Shown here: positions 1-9,432 of the stretch, piece after piece | Layout: every line of letters starts with the position of its first letter | Numbering within the stretch: the first letter of the stretch is position 1 | Origin: Candidatus Mediterraneibacter intestinavium | GTDB taxonomy: Bacteria; Bacillota; Clostridia; Lachnospirales; Lachnospiraceae | Length of the DNA stretch: 64,000 bases | Assembly (NCBI GenBank): GCA_019119205.1 | Contig: DWXK01000006.1 | Coordinates: 88,486 to 152,485, forward strand | Direction of reading: 5' to 3' | Position numbers and translations under genes: made by a program | The notes under the pieces: generated by a model | What the model was told of the DNA's origin: nothing | What the model saw: only the letters and a program-made list of their open reading frames with translations | The model's database searches: none

Positions 1-120
1 TTCCGAACAGGAACTTATCAATATTATTTGTGCAAAGGGTGCTGAAATGAACCATTCGGAATTTAAAAGAATATTAGAAAACTGTGTTGCTGTTTTGACT
101 CTAATATGCAGAATATTATC

Positions 121-228
121 ATGCCGGTGATCGAGGGAGGAATCTCCCGATATTTTGAGATATTCCCTCACGCCGTTCATTCTGCAAAACGCACTTTGAA
201 AGAATATCTTAACGCGAGCGATGTCTAA
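121..228 (+). pseudogene. 3' fragment of an unidentified gene, possibly frameshifted (frame 2 at 2-130 into frame 1 at ~105-228)
   Basis: Frame 2 from the window edge reads SEQELINIICAKGAEMNHSEFKRILENCVAVLT..; frame 1 continues as SNMQNIIMPVIEGGISRYFEIFPHAVHSAKRTLKEYLNASDV*. Both look protein-like. Confidence 0.25.
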
Positions 229-312
229 TACAGTGAATAATAAATAATCAGCCATTCATTTTTCAACCAGCAGGATTCATAAGTCAATTCAACACAAGGG
301 AGGAAAACCGCC

Positions 313-774
313 ATGGATTTCAAAGTTATAAGAGCAACCGAGACTTATCAGCAGGCAGGCGCCTACTATGTCCGCATTCAGGCAATGGCGAGACAGTATC
401 ACATCACGCTGCGGGAAGAATTTGACGAGTATGATACGCCCGATACAAAATATATCGTCATCCTTGACGGTGAATTTCCCGTCGCCACCTGCCGTTTATA
501 TGAACTGCCGGAGGATGAGGAACCCGTTCCCGCCATGATGCTCGGACGGATCGTAGTCCTTCCCGAGTACAGGAAACAGGGACTGGGGCGCCTTGTCGTT
601 ACAGAGGCTGAGAAATGGGCAAAAGAACTGGGATGCCGGAAAGCCGTACTGGACAGCCGGGATGTAGCAGTCGGATTCTACGAGAAACTGGGATATACAG
701 CCGACTACAACAGAAAAGTACACGGATGGACATTCAACTGCATCCATATGGAAAAGATGCTGGTACAGGATTGA
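313..774 (+). CDS. GNAT family N-acetyltransferase
   Basis: 153 aa; GRIVVLPEYRKQGLGRLVVTEAEKWAKELG acetyl-CoA binding motif and C-terminal GFYEKLGY; RBS agggagg upstream. Confidence 0.9.
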   Translation: MDFKVIRATETYQQAGAYYVRIQAMARQYHITLREEFDEYDTPDTKYIVILDGEFPVATCRLYELPEDEEPVPAMMLGRIVVLPEYRKQGLGRLVVTEAEKWAKELGCRKAVLDSRDVAVGFYEKLGYTADYNRKVHGWTFNCIHMEKMLVQD

Positions 775-789
775 GAAGGAGGTTTTCCT

Positions 790-2655
790 ATGCAGAACCG
801 GACGATCGCCGAAAAACTGGAACAGGAACTGACCTCTGTTTCTACTGACAGAACAGAGTACATGCCCCTGAGGGAGGAGCGCGACCCTTTCACCTTTCTG
901 AAGACCGCCGCCGTAAATATCCGGGAGGCGCATAAAGACCTCAAATATATCGGCTGTTACCACGCCTGCAAAAATGGTGATATGGGGATCATGTATCGTG
1001 CTGTCAGGCAGGATACGCGTCTCGAATATGCCGGGATCCTGCATGGAGCGGAATCCTTTCTCTGGATCCAGGCCCTGATCGCCCTCGCCGGGAACGACCA
1101 CGTCCTGGTCCGGAAGATGCTCCCCAGGGACACGGGGTACTGTGACCGGCTGCATACAATACACAAGATAATAAGCCGGCTCCTCACTGCCCTGTATTAC
1201 AAGGATGATGTTCTTGGCAGGAAAGCGCTCGAAGCTTCAGAAACTTTCCTCGGTCAAAAGCATCCCAAAATATGGCTGCTCATAGCAGAGTATCTCTGCG
1301 CACTGTGGAGAAAAGAAACAGACCGCCTGTCGTCTCTTCTCACAGCTGTCTGTGCCGCAGAGCGAAGATCTGACCTTCTCCTGAATCAATGTACCGACGG
1401 CATAGATCCTGCCCCGGAGGAAACCGTCAGTTTCTTAGTCCACGGATTGTTCGCCCTGGCACAGCACTGCCTCTCCCCAGAAGAATTTCAGCAGCTTCCC
1501 CTGCCTGAAGACAGGGCATTTCTGAAAGGATACGAAGAATATCGCCGTACTGCGGACGGCTCCGATGAAACGGCACGCTCCGACGCACATTTCATCCATT
1601 TTACAGGAGACGCTGCCTGGCTGAACGAAGTGGTGGACATTCTTCCGGAAACGGTACTGAAGCAAGAACCGGATGGAGACGTCTTCATCGACCATGAGGA
1701 TCACTATGAAAAACTGTTCACACATCTGCTCCGCTCTCCCGCTTTCCAAAGGATGTATCAGGACAGGGATGTCTGCTGGGCGGCAAAATGGGATACCTTT
1801 AACCATTTTCTGGAACAGTATCGTCCCGGGGATGAAAGAAGACTTTTCTATGGAAGAGGACTTCTGTATTATGCCCTGGCGAACCCTGATCTCGATGCAA
1901 GGTACCGTATCTCACACTTTCTCCTTGATAACGGCGCGGGAGTCCAGCCGGTAGAGAGGGAGTACGATGGTCCCTTTCATTATCTTCTCCGGCAGAAATA
2001 CCACGATATCCCGCGCACAAAAATGCTGTGTGAAGAGCTTCTCCGACACGGTGCCGATCCGAACCAGGCGGGAGCCCGGAATCTCCTCCCCATTGAGTGC
2101 ATGATCCAGATGCACTACTCTGAGACGGAATTAACACCGCTGTATGAGCTGTGGCTTTCGATCCCTGATCTGGAATTAAACTTAAGGACTTTTGGCGGAC
2201 GCCGACCCATAGATCTTGCCAGGGAATGCGGACGGAAAATACTGGCAGAGCGGCTGGAAACGATGATGTGTACGGATGAAAAAGCCCCTTATACCCTCTT
2301 AGTTGAAAAAGTGGATTCTTATGACTGGAGCAAAGGGGGCTCCTTCCCCGGCAAAGTGCTAAAGGACGCTCACTGTGACCTTGCGCTGGCACTGAAGATA
2401 TTCTACCTCTTGGACGGATACAGTTTCCTGTCCGGCACTCTGCACAACGATAGTTCCGGTAACACGTCCAGTAAAATATCCGGAAATAAAGCCACAGGAA
2501 AGCAGACTGCTTTTATAGAAAAACTCTATACTGATATCTTAAAAGGCAGATATGACAAAGGTTCCGGGACATTCAAAAACCCACTCACAAAAGTACAGAA
2601 ATATAAACTCCGAAAACTGGATACACCGGACATTTTCCTGGAAGATATTTCCTGA
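790..2655 (+). CDS. Ankyrin-repeat-like protein of unknown function
   Basis: 621 aa; ankyrin-like segments (ELLRHGADPNQAGARNLLPIECMIQMHYSE); RBS gaaggagg. Confidence 0.7.
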   Translation: MQNRTIAEKLEQELTSVSTDRTEYMPLREERDPFTFLKTAAVNIREAHKDLKYIGCYHACKNGDMGIMYRAVRQDTRLEYAGILHGAESFLWIQALIALAGNDHVLVRKMLPRDTGYCDRLHTIHKIISRLLTALYYKDDVLGRKALEASETFLGQKHPKIWLLIAEYLCALWRKETDRLSSLLTAVCAAERRSDLLLNQCTDGIDPAPEETVSFLVHGLFALAQHCLSPEEFQQLPLPEDRAFLKGYEEYRRTADGSDETARSDAHFIHFTGDAAWLNEVVDILPETVLKQEPDGDVFIDHEDHYEKLFTHLLRSPAFQRMYQDRDVCWAAKWDTFNHFLEQYRPGDERRLFYGRGLLYYALANPDLDARYRISHFLLDNGAGVQPVEREYDGPFHYLLRQKYHDIPRTKMLCEELLRHGADPNQAGARNLLPIECMIQMHYSETELTPLYELWLSIPDLELNLRTFGGRRPIDLARECGRKILAERLETMMCTDEKAPYTLLVEKVDSYDWSKGGSFPGKVLKDAHCDLALALKIFYLLDGYSFLSGTLHNDSSGNTSSKISGNKATGKQTAFIEKLYTDILKGRYDKGSGTFKNPLTKVQKYKLRKLDTPDIFLEDIS

Positions 2656-2714
2656 CGTATGCGGTCCGTCTCCTCCTGTTCCTCATACGCAACAGTTGGT
2701 TGGAAGTCCGGAAA

Positions 2715-2807
2715 ATGCTCTGCTGTCTCGCAGTCATCGCCGGCACTGCCCTGGTCACAGTCCTTTTTATCACCGCGCTGGGATTCGTCGCAAAATATCT
2801 TTTATGA
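2715..2807 (+). CDS. Possible 30-aa single-TM peptide
   Basis: Reads MLCCLAVIAGTALVTVLFITALGFVAKYLL*; same frame is hydrophobic upstream (TYAVRLLLFLIRNSWLEVRK), so the start is uncertain. Confidence 0.3.
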   Translation: MLCCLAVIAGTALVTVLFITALGFVAKYLL

Positions 2808-2823
2808 GAGGGGGAAATATCAA

Positions 2824-3003
2824 ATGAGGAAAAAATGGAAGCGTACTTGTCTTCTCACACTGACACTCGTCGTCCCTTTCCTTTCCGGCTGTATCTACTC
2901 TCATAATTATGATAAAGACGGAAATGAGATGGACCGGGAGCAGGTGGAAGAAACCATCGAAAACATAAAAGATGATGTACAAAACAATTTTAGGAGAAGA
3001 TGA
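2824..3003 (+). CDS. Small lipoprotein
   Basis: 59 aa MRKKWKRTCLLTLTLVVPFLSGCIYSHNYDKDGNEMDREQ..; lipobox LSGC; upstream gagagggggaa RBS. Confidence 0.65.
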   Translation: MRKKWKRTCLLTLTLVVPFLSGCIYSHNYDKDGNEMDREQVEETIENIKDDVQNNFRRR

Positions 3004-3079
3004 AAACTCTCCCGAAAGGCTTGAAACTTGACGCTGAATGTGTCAAAATTGAAGACAGGTAAAAAAGGAGGGATCTTTT

Positions 3080-3703
3080 ATGGACCCACGTACATTTCCG
3101 ACAAAAGGAAACTTAATGCTGGCGAAGAACTCTCTGGCGCTGGCACAGCAGGGATACGACCTGATGGACAAGAAGCGCAATATCCTGATCCGCGAGCTGA
3201 TGGATCTGATCGACGAGGCCCGGAATATCCAGGATGAGATCGACACCACATTCACCTATGCTTATCAATGTCTGCAGCGCGCCAACATCGAGAACGGCAT
3301 CAGCATGGTGGAACAGCTTGCATACACCGTCCCCATCGAGAACTCGATCACGATCCAGACGCGCAGTATCATGGGAACGGAGATTCCCCATGTGAAATAT
3401 ATCCCTGACGCCGGAAAGCCCACATATGCTTTCAGTACGACTCATGAATCCATCGACCAGGCAAAGGAAGCGTTCCGCAGGGTGAAGGATCTGACCGTCA
3501 AGCTTTCCATGGTGGAAAACGCAGCCTACCGTCTGGCAAGCAACATCAAGAAGACGCAGAAGCGCGCCAACGCGCTCCAGAACATCACGATCCCGATGTA
3601 CTCCTCGCTGGTCTACACGATCACGAATGCGCTGGAGGAAAAAGACAGGGAAGAGTTCACCCGGCTGAAGGTGATCAAACGGATGAAAGTAAAGAAAGGG
3701 TAG
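3080..3703 (+). CDS. ntpD/atpD: V-type ATP synthase subunit D
   Basis: 207 aa; N-terminal P-T-K-G-N-L-M-L-A-K-N-S-L-A-L-A and central/C-terminal coiled coil typical of V/A-ATPase subunit D; RBS aaaggaggg. Confidence 0.85.
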   Translation: MDPRTFPTKGNLMLAKNSLALAQQGYDLMDKKRNILIRELMDLIDEARNIQDEIDTTFTYAYQCLQRANIENGISMVEQLAYTVPIENSITIQTRSIMGTEIPHVKYIPDAGKPTYAFSTTHESIDQAKEAFRRVKDLTVKLSMVENAAYRLASNIKKTQKRANALQNITIPMYSSLVYTITNALEEKDREEFTRLKVIKRMKVKKG

Positions 3704-3757
3704 CCCCAAAGGCCGCCCTTTCTTCCTTTCTTCTCGTTTCTCAAACTGTCTCTGTCT

Positions 3758-4627
3758 CTATGCCACTACGATCGAATACTCCTTCTCGAAGATCTCTCCC
3801 GGATCCACAGCATTGATCCCCGGTTTCTCGGAGATGTCCCTGTCGAACCCGATATCATCCGCACGTCCCATCCAGGGCTCCAGGCAGACGAACGGCGCGT
3901 TCTTCACGGACCAGATGCCGAAGTTCGGGAATCCCTCGCACTTCATCCCAACATAAGGCGTTCCGTCCTTGTGATACAGCCAGACTTCCCCGATCTGACC
4001 TCCGTCAAAGATCAGCGCGTCATTTGCAAAAAGTTCTTCTGTCACTTCATAACATTCATCTGTCAGTTTCATCTCATGAGGCTTCTTCAGATCCACTGCA
4101 GCCTCCGCCGGATCGATGAGAACATACTGCAGAGCCTCTTTTCCCGGGAATTTCAGGAGATAGTCTGTCTTAACCTCGTCTTTTCCCGCGAACCGGAATG
4201 CCGGGTGTCCTCCGATCGTAAAATAGATCGTCTCGTCAGACGGGTTCCGAACTTCCCATTTCACTGTCAGGCTGTTTTTCTCCAGGCGGTAAGTGATGAT
4301 GAGTTCAAACTCAAAGGGATAGACTTCCTTTGTCTCCTCGTTTGAAGCAAACAGGTAAGAAACGCTGTCTGCGGAGGAACGGATACAGCGGAACTCATTA
4401 TCCCTGGCAAATCCGTGCTGTGAAGTCGGATACTGTACTCCGTTGATCAGCATCGTGTTCTTATACGTCTTTCCTACATTCGGAAAAAGCACGGGAGAAT
4501 GACGTTTCCAGAACACCGGATCCGCCTCCCACAGCACATCCGTATCGTTCTTTTTGTCGTAAATACGCGTCACCTCTGCCCCCATGTCGGCGATCTCGAC
4601 ACAAAGGCGCTCATTTTCCAGTTTCAT
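3758..4627 (-). CDS. Aldose 1-epimerase family (galactose mutarotase-like) protein
   Basis: 289 aa; SQHGFARDNEF, GGHPAFR, CLEPWMGRADD motifs. Confidence 0.88.
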   Translation of the reverse strand: MKLENERLCVEIADMGAEVTRIYDKKNDTDVLWEADPVFWKRHSPVLFPNVGKTYKNTMLINGVQYPTSQHGFARDNEFRCIRSSADSVSYLFASNEETKEVYPFEFELIITYRLEKNSLTVKWEVRNPSDETIYFTIGGHPAFRFAGKDEVKTDYLLKFPGKEALQYVLIDPAEAAVDLKKPHEMKLTDECYEVTEELFANDALIFDGGQIGEVWLYHKDGTPYVGMKCEGFPNFGIWSVKNAPFVCLEPWMGRADDIGFDRDISEKPGINAVDPGEIFEKEYSIVVA

Positions 4628-4714
4628 AAGATAGACCTCCTTTGCTCTTATTTATAATGAAACGGAGAAGCTCCTCTCCGTTCATTTTCCTCTCTGCCGG
4701 TGCATAGCACGCTT

Positions 4715-5794
4715 TTATTCACTTTCTGTGGACTCTTCCACCTGGATGCAGTTATCCACGAGATAATCAAGTACAGTCTGTCTGAGCACGGAGTCTCTCA
4801 GTACATCTTCCCCGTACTGCTCCTTGAACGCATCCACATCGTCTGTTCCTGCGCTCTCGGCAAGATCCGCGATCTCTTCTTCGTACTCTTCGTCAGAAGG
4901 TTCCAGGTTTTCCTTCTCTGCGATCAGTTTCAGTGCCTCGTCGAGCTGGACTGTCTGCTGTGCGGCAGTCTCAACGCTGGCATTGAAATCCTCCTCTGTT
5001 GTCTGAAGGTAAGTCGTGATAAAGTCGGAAAGTTCCATGCCATACAGCCCTGCGATCGAAGTATAATATTCCGTCGCCTGCTCAACCTGCTCGTCCACTG
5101 CCCCCTCCGGATATTCCTTGATCTCGCTCTGGGAAAGGAGCGCATCCTGGATGCTGGTCCGCAGTTCGCTCTTTGCAGACTCCTCTGCGTTGTCTTCCAG
5201 TGTAGAGCGGATCTCTTCCCTGTACTCATCTACCGTTTCGGAATCCTCACTGTTCTCCGCCACCCACTCGTCTGTCAGTTCCGGCGTTTCCTGACTGTAG
5301 ATCTCATTCAGTACGATGTGGAAATCTGCCACAACCCCTGCCATCGCCGGATTGTTTGAGTAAGTCTCCGGGAACTGCACTTTGATATCGAACTCATCGC
5401 CTGTGTTATGCCCTGCGATCTGGTCCTCAAATCCCTCGTAATCCTCTGTAGCCCCGATAAAGGAACCTGACCCAAGTTCAAGGTCCGCACCTTCAGCCGA
5501 GCCTCCGTCAAATGCTTCTCCGTCAACATAGCCTGTATAGTCGATATTTACCCAGTCACCAGTCTCTGCAGCGCGGTCCGTGATCGGGTTCTTCGTCATA
5601 TTCGCGCTCAGTGCGCTCTGGATCGTCTGCTCCACCTGGTCATCCGTCACTTCCTCTGTGACCACCTGGGGAACTTCCAGCCCTTTATACTGTTTTACAG
5701 TGACATAGTCGTTTGAGATCTCCCCGCTGCATCCGGCGAGAAGGCTTCCCGCGAGCGCAGCAGATATCAGTACAGCAGCTATTTTTCTTTTCAT
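4715..5794 (-). CDS. Trigger-factor-like FKBP peptidyl-prolyl isomerase, lipoprotein
   Basis: 359 aa; signal peptide with lipobox LLAGC; FKBP-like domain (GDWVNIDYTGYVDGEAFDGG, LGSGSFI..GFEDQIAGHNTGDEFDIKVQFPETY) and trigger-factor-like C-terminus. Confidence 0.85.
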   Translation of the reverse strand: MKRKIAAVLISAALAGSLLAGCSGEISNDYVTVKQYKGLEVPQVVTEEVTDDQVEQTIQSALSANMTKNPITDRAAETGDWVNIDYTGYVDGEAFDGGSAEGADLELGSGSFIGATEDYEGFEDQIAGHNTGDEFDIKVQFPETYSNNPAMAGVVADFHIVLNEIYSQETPELTDEWVAENSEDSETVDEYREEIRSTLEDNAEESAKSELRTSIQDALLSQSEIKEYPEGAVDEQVEQATEYYTSIAGLYGMELSDFITTYLQTTEEDFNASVETAAQQTVQLDEALKLIAEKENLEPSDEEYEEEIADLAESAGTDDVDAFKEQYGEDVLRDSVLRQTVLDYLVDNCIQVEESTESE

Positions 5795-5867
5795 GATCTT
5801 TTTCCTCCATTTTCCAATACTGTTTTTCTATAAAAAATTTTATTTTTATCTTTTCTCCCGGATCCGG

Positions 5868-7343
5868 TCACAAAAGCGGTGACAGCAGCCTTGAGAACTG
5901 CTCTTTCGCCTTGATGACGATCCCTCTCTCATCGTATACCTTCCGTGTCACGTGGGTACACTGTGTCATATCGTTTTCAAATGACTGCTCCAGCTTCCGG
6001 ACCGTCCTCTCACTGTAGATCACTGCATTGACCTCAAAGTTGAGCCCGAAGCTGCGTATATCCATATTCGCGGTTCCCACGCACGCCACCAGCCCGTCAA
6101 TGCTCAGTGTCTTCGCGTGGAGAAATCCGTTGTTGTATACATAGCACTTTGCCCCCGCCGCCACCATATCGCCGATATACGAATAGGTCGCCCAGTAGAC
6201 AAAGGGATGGTCCGGCTTGCAGGGGACCATGATCCTCACATCGATCCCGGAACGGCTGGCGATCTTCAGGGCATCCAGGATGGAGTCATCCGGGATAAAA
6301 TACGGCGTCTGGATATAGACGTGGTCTTTTGCACTGTGGATCAGCCGCAGATAATTATCGTGGATCGTCTTGGTCTGCGAGTCCGGACCGCTGGAGATGA
6401 TCTGTACCGGGTCCCTTCCGCCGCGCACATACCGCGGGATCTCGAAAAGATTATCGTCCAGGAACAGATTCTCCTTTGCCGCATAGTTCCAGTCAAGGAC
6501 AAACCGGACTGCAAGAGACGTCACCGCAGCCCCCTCTATGCAGAGATGGGTGTCTCTCCAGTAACCGAATTTCGGGTCTCTCCCGAGGTATTCTCTTCCC
6601 ACGTTGAAACCGCCCACAAATCCGATCCTTCCATCGATCACAACGATCTTTCTGTGATTCCTGTAATTCACGCGGAGCTGGAGTTGCCCCAGGATCGCAG
6701 GGAAGAACTCCGCGACTTTGATACCCTCTCTCTTCAGGCGTTCCCAGTCACGCTTATGCATGGTCCGGCAGCCCATACTGTCAAAGAGGACACGGACCTC
6801 CACGCCCTCCCTCGCTTTTTCTATCAGGACCTTCTCGATCTCCTGCCAGAGTTCATCATTTCGGATGATATAGTACTGAAGGTGGATGTACCGCTCCGCC
6901 TTTCGCATCTCCTCGATCAGCGCGCGGAATTTCGCCTTTCCGTCCGTGTAGATCCTGATATCATTATTATCTGTCAGGACCGCTTCTCCCGCCTCCAGGT
7001 TATAGAGGATCAAGTCCTTAAATCGGTTCATCTCCGGGTTGGCAAGCATAAGTTTCCTGTTATAGATCGTCTCCTCCTGCCGCCTGACCGCGTATTTTAA
7101 CTCGCCCTCGATCTCCTTGGCTTTGAACATCCTGCTCTTGTGGTAATCCTGCCCGATGATAAGATACATCACGAATCCGAGGATCGGTATAAAATAAAGC
7201 AGAAGCAGCCAGGTCCAGACAGTCTGCGGAGACCTTCTCTGAAAGAAAACGATCACAAGTGCGAAAAGCACATTGATAACGACCAGGTTGTCCATGACAA
7301 ATTCAAAGGCTGTCACCACTCCGTTCCAAATTGTTTCTGCCAT
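5868..7343 (-). CDS. cls: Cardiolipin synthase (phospholipase D family)
   Basis: Two HKD motifs (NHRKIVVIDGRIGFVGGFN; HAKTLSIDGLVACVGTANMD), N-terminal TMs. ORF is open to 7445; start chosen at MAETIWNG. Confidence 0.92.
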   Translation of the reverse strand: MAETIWNGVVTAFEFVMDNLVVINVLFALVIVFFQRRSPQTVWTWLLLLYFIPILGFVMYLIIGQDYHKSRMFKAKEIEGELKYAVRRQEETIYNRKLMLANPEMNRFKDLILYNLEAGEAVLTDNNDIRIYTDGKAKFRALIEEMRKAERYIHLQYYIIRNDELWQEIEKVLIEKAREGVEVRVLFDSMGCRTMHKRDWERLKREGIKVAEFFPAILGQLQLRVNYRNHRKIVVIDGRIGFVGGFNVGREYLGRDPKFGYWRDTHLCIEGAAVTSLAVRFVLDWNYAAKENLFLDDNLFEIPRYVRGGRDPVQIISSGPDSQTKTIHDNYLRLIHSAKDHVYIQTPYFIPDDSILDALKIASRSGIDVRIMVPCKPDHPFVYWATYSYIGDMVAAGAKCYVYNNGFLHAKTLSIDGLVACVGTANMDIRSFGLNFEVNAVIYSERTVRKLEQSFENDMTQCTHVTRKVYDERGIVIKAKEQFSRLLSPLL

Positions 7344-7515
7344 AATATATTGATCATACTCCTTTTCCAGACACAAAACGCCATCATAGACAGTATACTC
7401 GCAATCCCTGTAAAAAGTAAACCCAAAATGGTAATTCTCTTGCACTTCCCTGAAAACAATGGTACAATACTACATGCAAAACAGCGCAAAACAGAGCGTT
7501 TAGGAGGGTTTTAAC

Positions 7516-7962
7516 GTGAGTACATTCACTATCGTCTTGCTCGTCATCCTTGTAGTGCTGATCGCAGCATGCATCGCATTATATTTCTTTGGGAAGAGAG
7601 CGGAAAAGAAACAGGCGGAACAGCAGGAACAGATGGACGCCGTTGCTCAGACCGTCAGCATGCTGGTCATCGATAAAAAGAAAATGAAACTGAAAGAAGC
7701 CGGATTTCCTTCCGTGGTACTTGAGAACACACCGAAATATTTACGGCGCACCAAGGTACCGGTCGTGAAGGCAAAGATCGGCCCCAGGATCATGACACTG
7801 ATGTGCGACGCAAAAGTTTTCGATATCATTCCTGTAAAAAAAGAAGTCAAAGCAGTTGTGAGCGGGATTTACATAACCTCACTGAAAAGCGTCCGGGGCG
7901 GCTCCATCGAGGCTCCTCAGAAGAAGAAAAAAGGACTTTTCGCAAGATTTAAAAAAGACTGA
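7516..7962 (+). CDS. Small N-terminally membrane-anchored protein of unknown function
   Basis: 148 aa; GTG start after RBS aggagg; one N-terminal TM and a basic C-terminus. Confidence 0.7.
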   Translation: MSTFTIVLLVILVVLIAACIALYFFGKRAEKKQAEQQEQMDAVAQTVSMLVIDKKKMKLKEAGFPSVVLENTPKYLRRTKVPVVKAKIGPRIMTLMCDAKVFDIIPVKKEVKAVVSGIYITSLKSVRGGSIEAPQKKKKGLFARFKKD

Positions 7963-7963
7963 C

Positions 7964-8007
7964 AAAAAAGCTTATGGATTCTGAGACATGAACCCATAAG
8001 CTTTTTT
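7964..8007. terminator. Bidirectional intrinsic terminator
   Basis: AAAAAAGCTTATGG...CCATAAGCTTTTTT inverted repeat between convergent genes. Confidence 0.85.
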
Positions 8008-8008
8008 T

Positions 8009-9256
8009 CTATCCCGCTATTTTCTTTCTTCCCGGGCTCCGTCTCTGCCCGGAGATCTCCCGGTCATTTTCCGCTCCTTCTTCTCTCCGTTTCAGGATCC
8101 CTGTAAGGAGGAACGCGCAGATTCCCGCCAGCGCCGCCGGCACAGCCCCGGCTGCTCCCACATAGCGGAGACCTGCGTGATCCACGACCACACCTCCCAG
8201 GAATGATCCCGCCGCGATCCCGAGATTAAAGAACACCGAATTGAACGACGCGGCAAGGTTCACACAGGAAGGATACTCCTGTGCCGCCGTATTCAGGAAC
8301 AGCATCTGGCTGGGTGAATTCACCAGATAGATGAGGATCCCCAGCAGGAAGACCGCCGCCAGACCGGCAGGCAGGCTCTGCGTCGCGAAAGGCATGCTCA
8401 GAAGGCAGAGCGTATGGACCACATAGATCCCCGGCATCCGCTTCATCCCTCCGTTCTCTGCGATCCTTCCGGAATACAGGTTGCTGATCAAAGCTGCCAC
8501 GCCGAACAGAAGAAGCGCAAAACTGATCATATTTCCGGGGATATGAAGTTCTGTCTCAAAGATCGGGGTAAGATATGTGTAGACAGTATATGTCGCCGCC
8601 GCGCCCAGGAAAACGCACAGTGCTCCCAGGATGATCTTCCGGTCCGTCAGGAGGACGAACTGCCGGATCACGCTGTGCGATTCCACACCGCCTTTCCTCG
8701 GCAGGGTCCGGTACAGGACTGCCGCCACTGCCAGAGAAGCTGCAGCGATCAGGAAAAACGCAGCGCGCCAGTTCAGGAAACGGGTCACCGCAGTCGCGAT
8801 CGGAACCCCGAAGACCGACGCGATGCTGAACCCGGAGAAGATGCCCGCTACGACTTTCGGCATATTCTCGGGAGCCGCGATGTCCCCCGCATATGTCATG
8901 GAAACCGCCACCAGAGTCCCCGACACCACGGCAATGACGATCCTCGCCGCAGCAAAGACAAGATACATCGACGTCAGCCCGCACAGCAGGTTTGCCACAG
9001 CAAAAACAGATACGCACACCATGGTAAACCGGAACCTGTCAAACTTTCCCGCCGCTGCCGCGCAGAAAGGAGTTCCCACGGCATAGGCGAAAGCAAACAC
9101 AGACACGATGCCCCCCGCTGTTGTCAGCGATATATGAAATCCCTCGGATATTTCCGGAAGTATCCCCACCACGATAAACTCACTTGTCCCTAAAAGAAAT
9201 GATAATGTGACCAGCATGACTACCTGGACTGTCAGAAACCGACTTTTTTTCTCCAT
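8009..9256 (-). CDS. MFS transporter (DHA1/AraJ-like)
   Basis: 415 aa, ~12 hydrophobic segments; LLGTSEFIVVGILPEISEGFHIS motif. Confidence 0.88.
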   Translation of the reverse strand: MEKKSRFLTVQVVMLVTLSFLLGTSEFIVVGILPEISEGFHISLTTAGGIVSVFAFAYAVGTPFCAAAAGKFDRFRFTMVCVSVFAVANLLCGLTSMYLVFAAARIVIAVVSGTLVAVSMTYAGDIAAPENMPKVVAGIFSGFSIASVFGVPIATAVTRFLNWRAAFFLIAAASLAVAAVLYRTLPRKGGVESHSVIRQFVLLTDRKIILGALCVFLGAAATYTVYTYLTPIFETELHIPGNMISFALLLFGVAALISNLYSGRIAENGGMKRMPGIYVVHTLCLLSMPFATQSLPAGLAAVFLLGILIYLVNSPSQMLFLNTAAQEYPSCVNLAASFNSVFFNLGIAAGSFLGGVVVDHAGLRYVGAAGAVPAALAGICAFLLTGILKRREEGAENDREISGQRRSPGRKKIAG

Positions 9257-9432
9257 GCTCCTTTTCTCCTCTCCTTTGTCTTACGGGATTCTATTCTATC
9301 ATCATCTTTTCCTCAATTCTTGTTTACATCAGGCATATTTTTGTATTATATTGATATCAGACAGGGGTATTCTGTCATTGACTGCACTCTGCTCCTGTAC
9401 TTATATATCCGCTCAGAAGGAGGCAAGTTCTG

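Noticed and set aside
6117-7100. 327-aa + strand ORF
   Set aside because: Antisense to the cardiolipin synthase HKD region; no RBS or family features.
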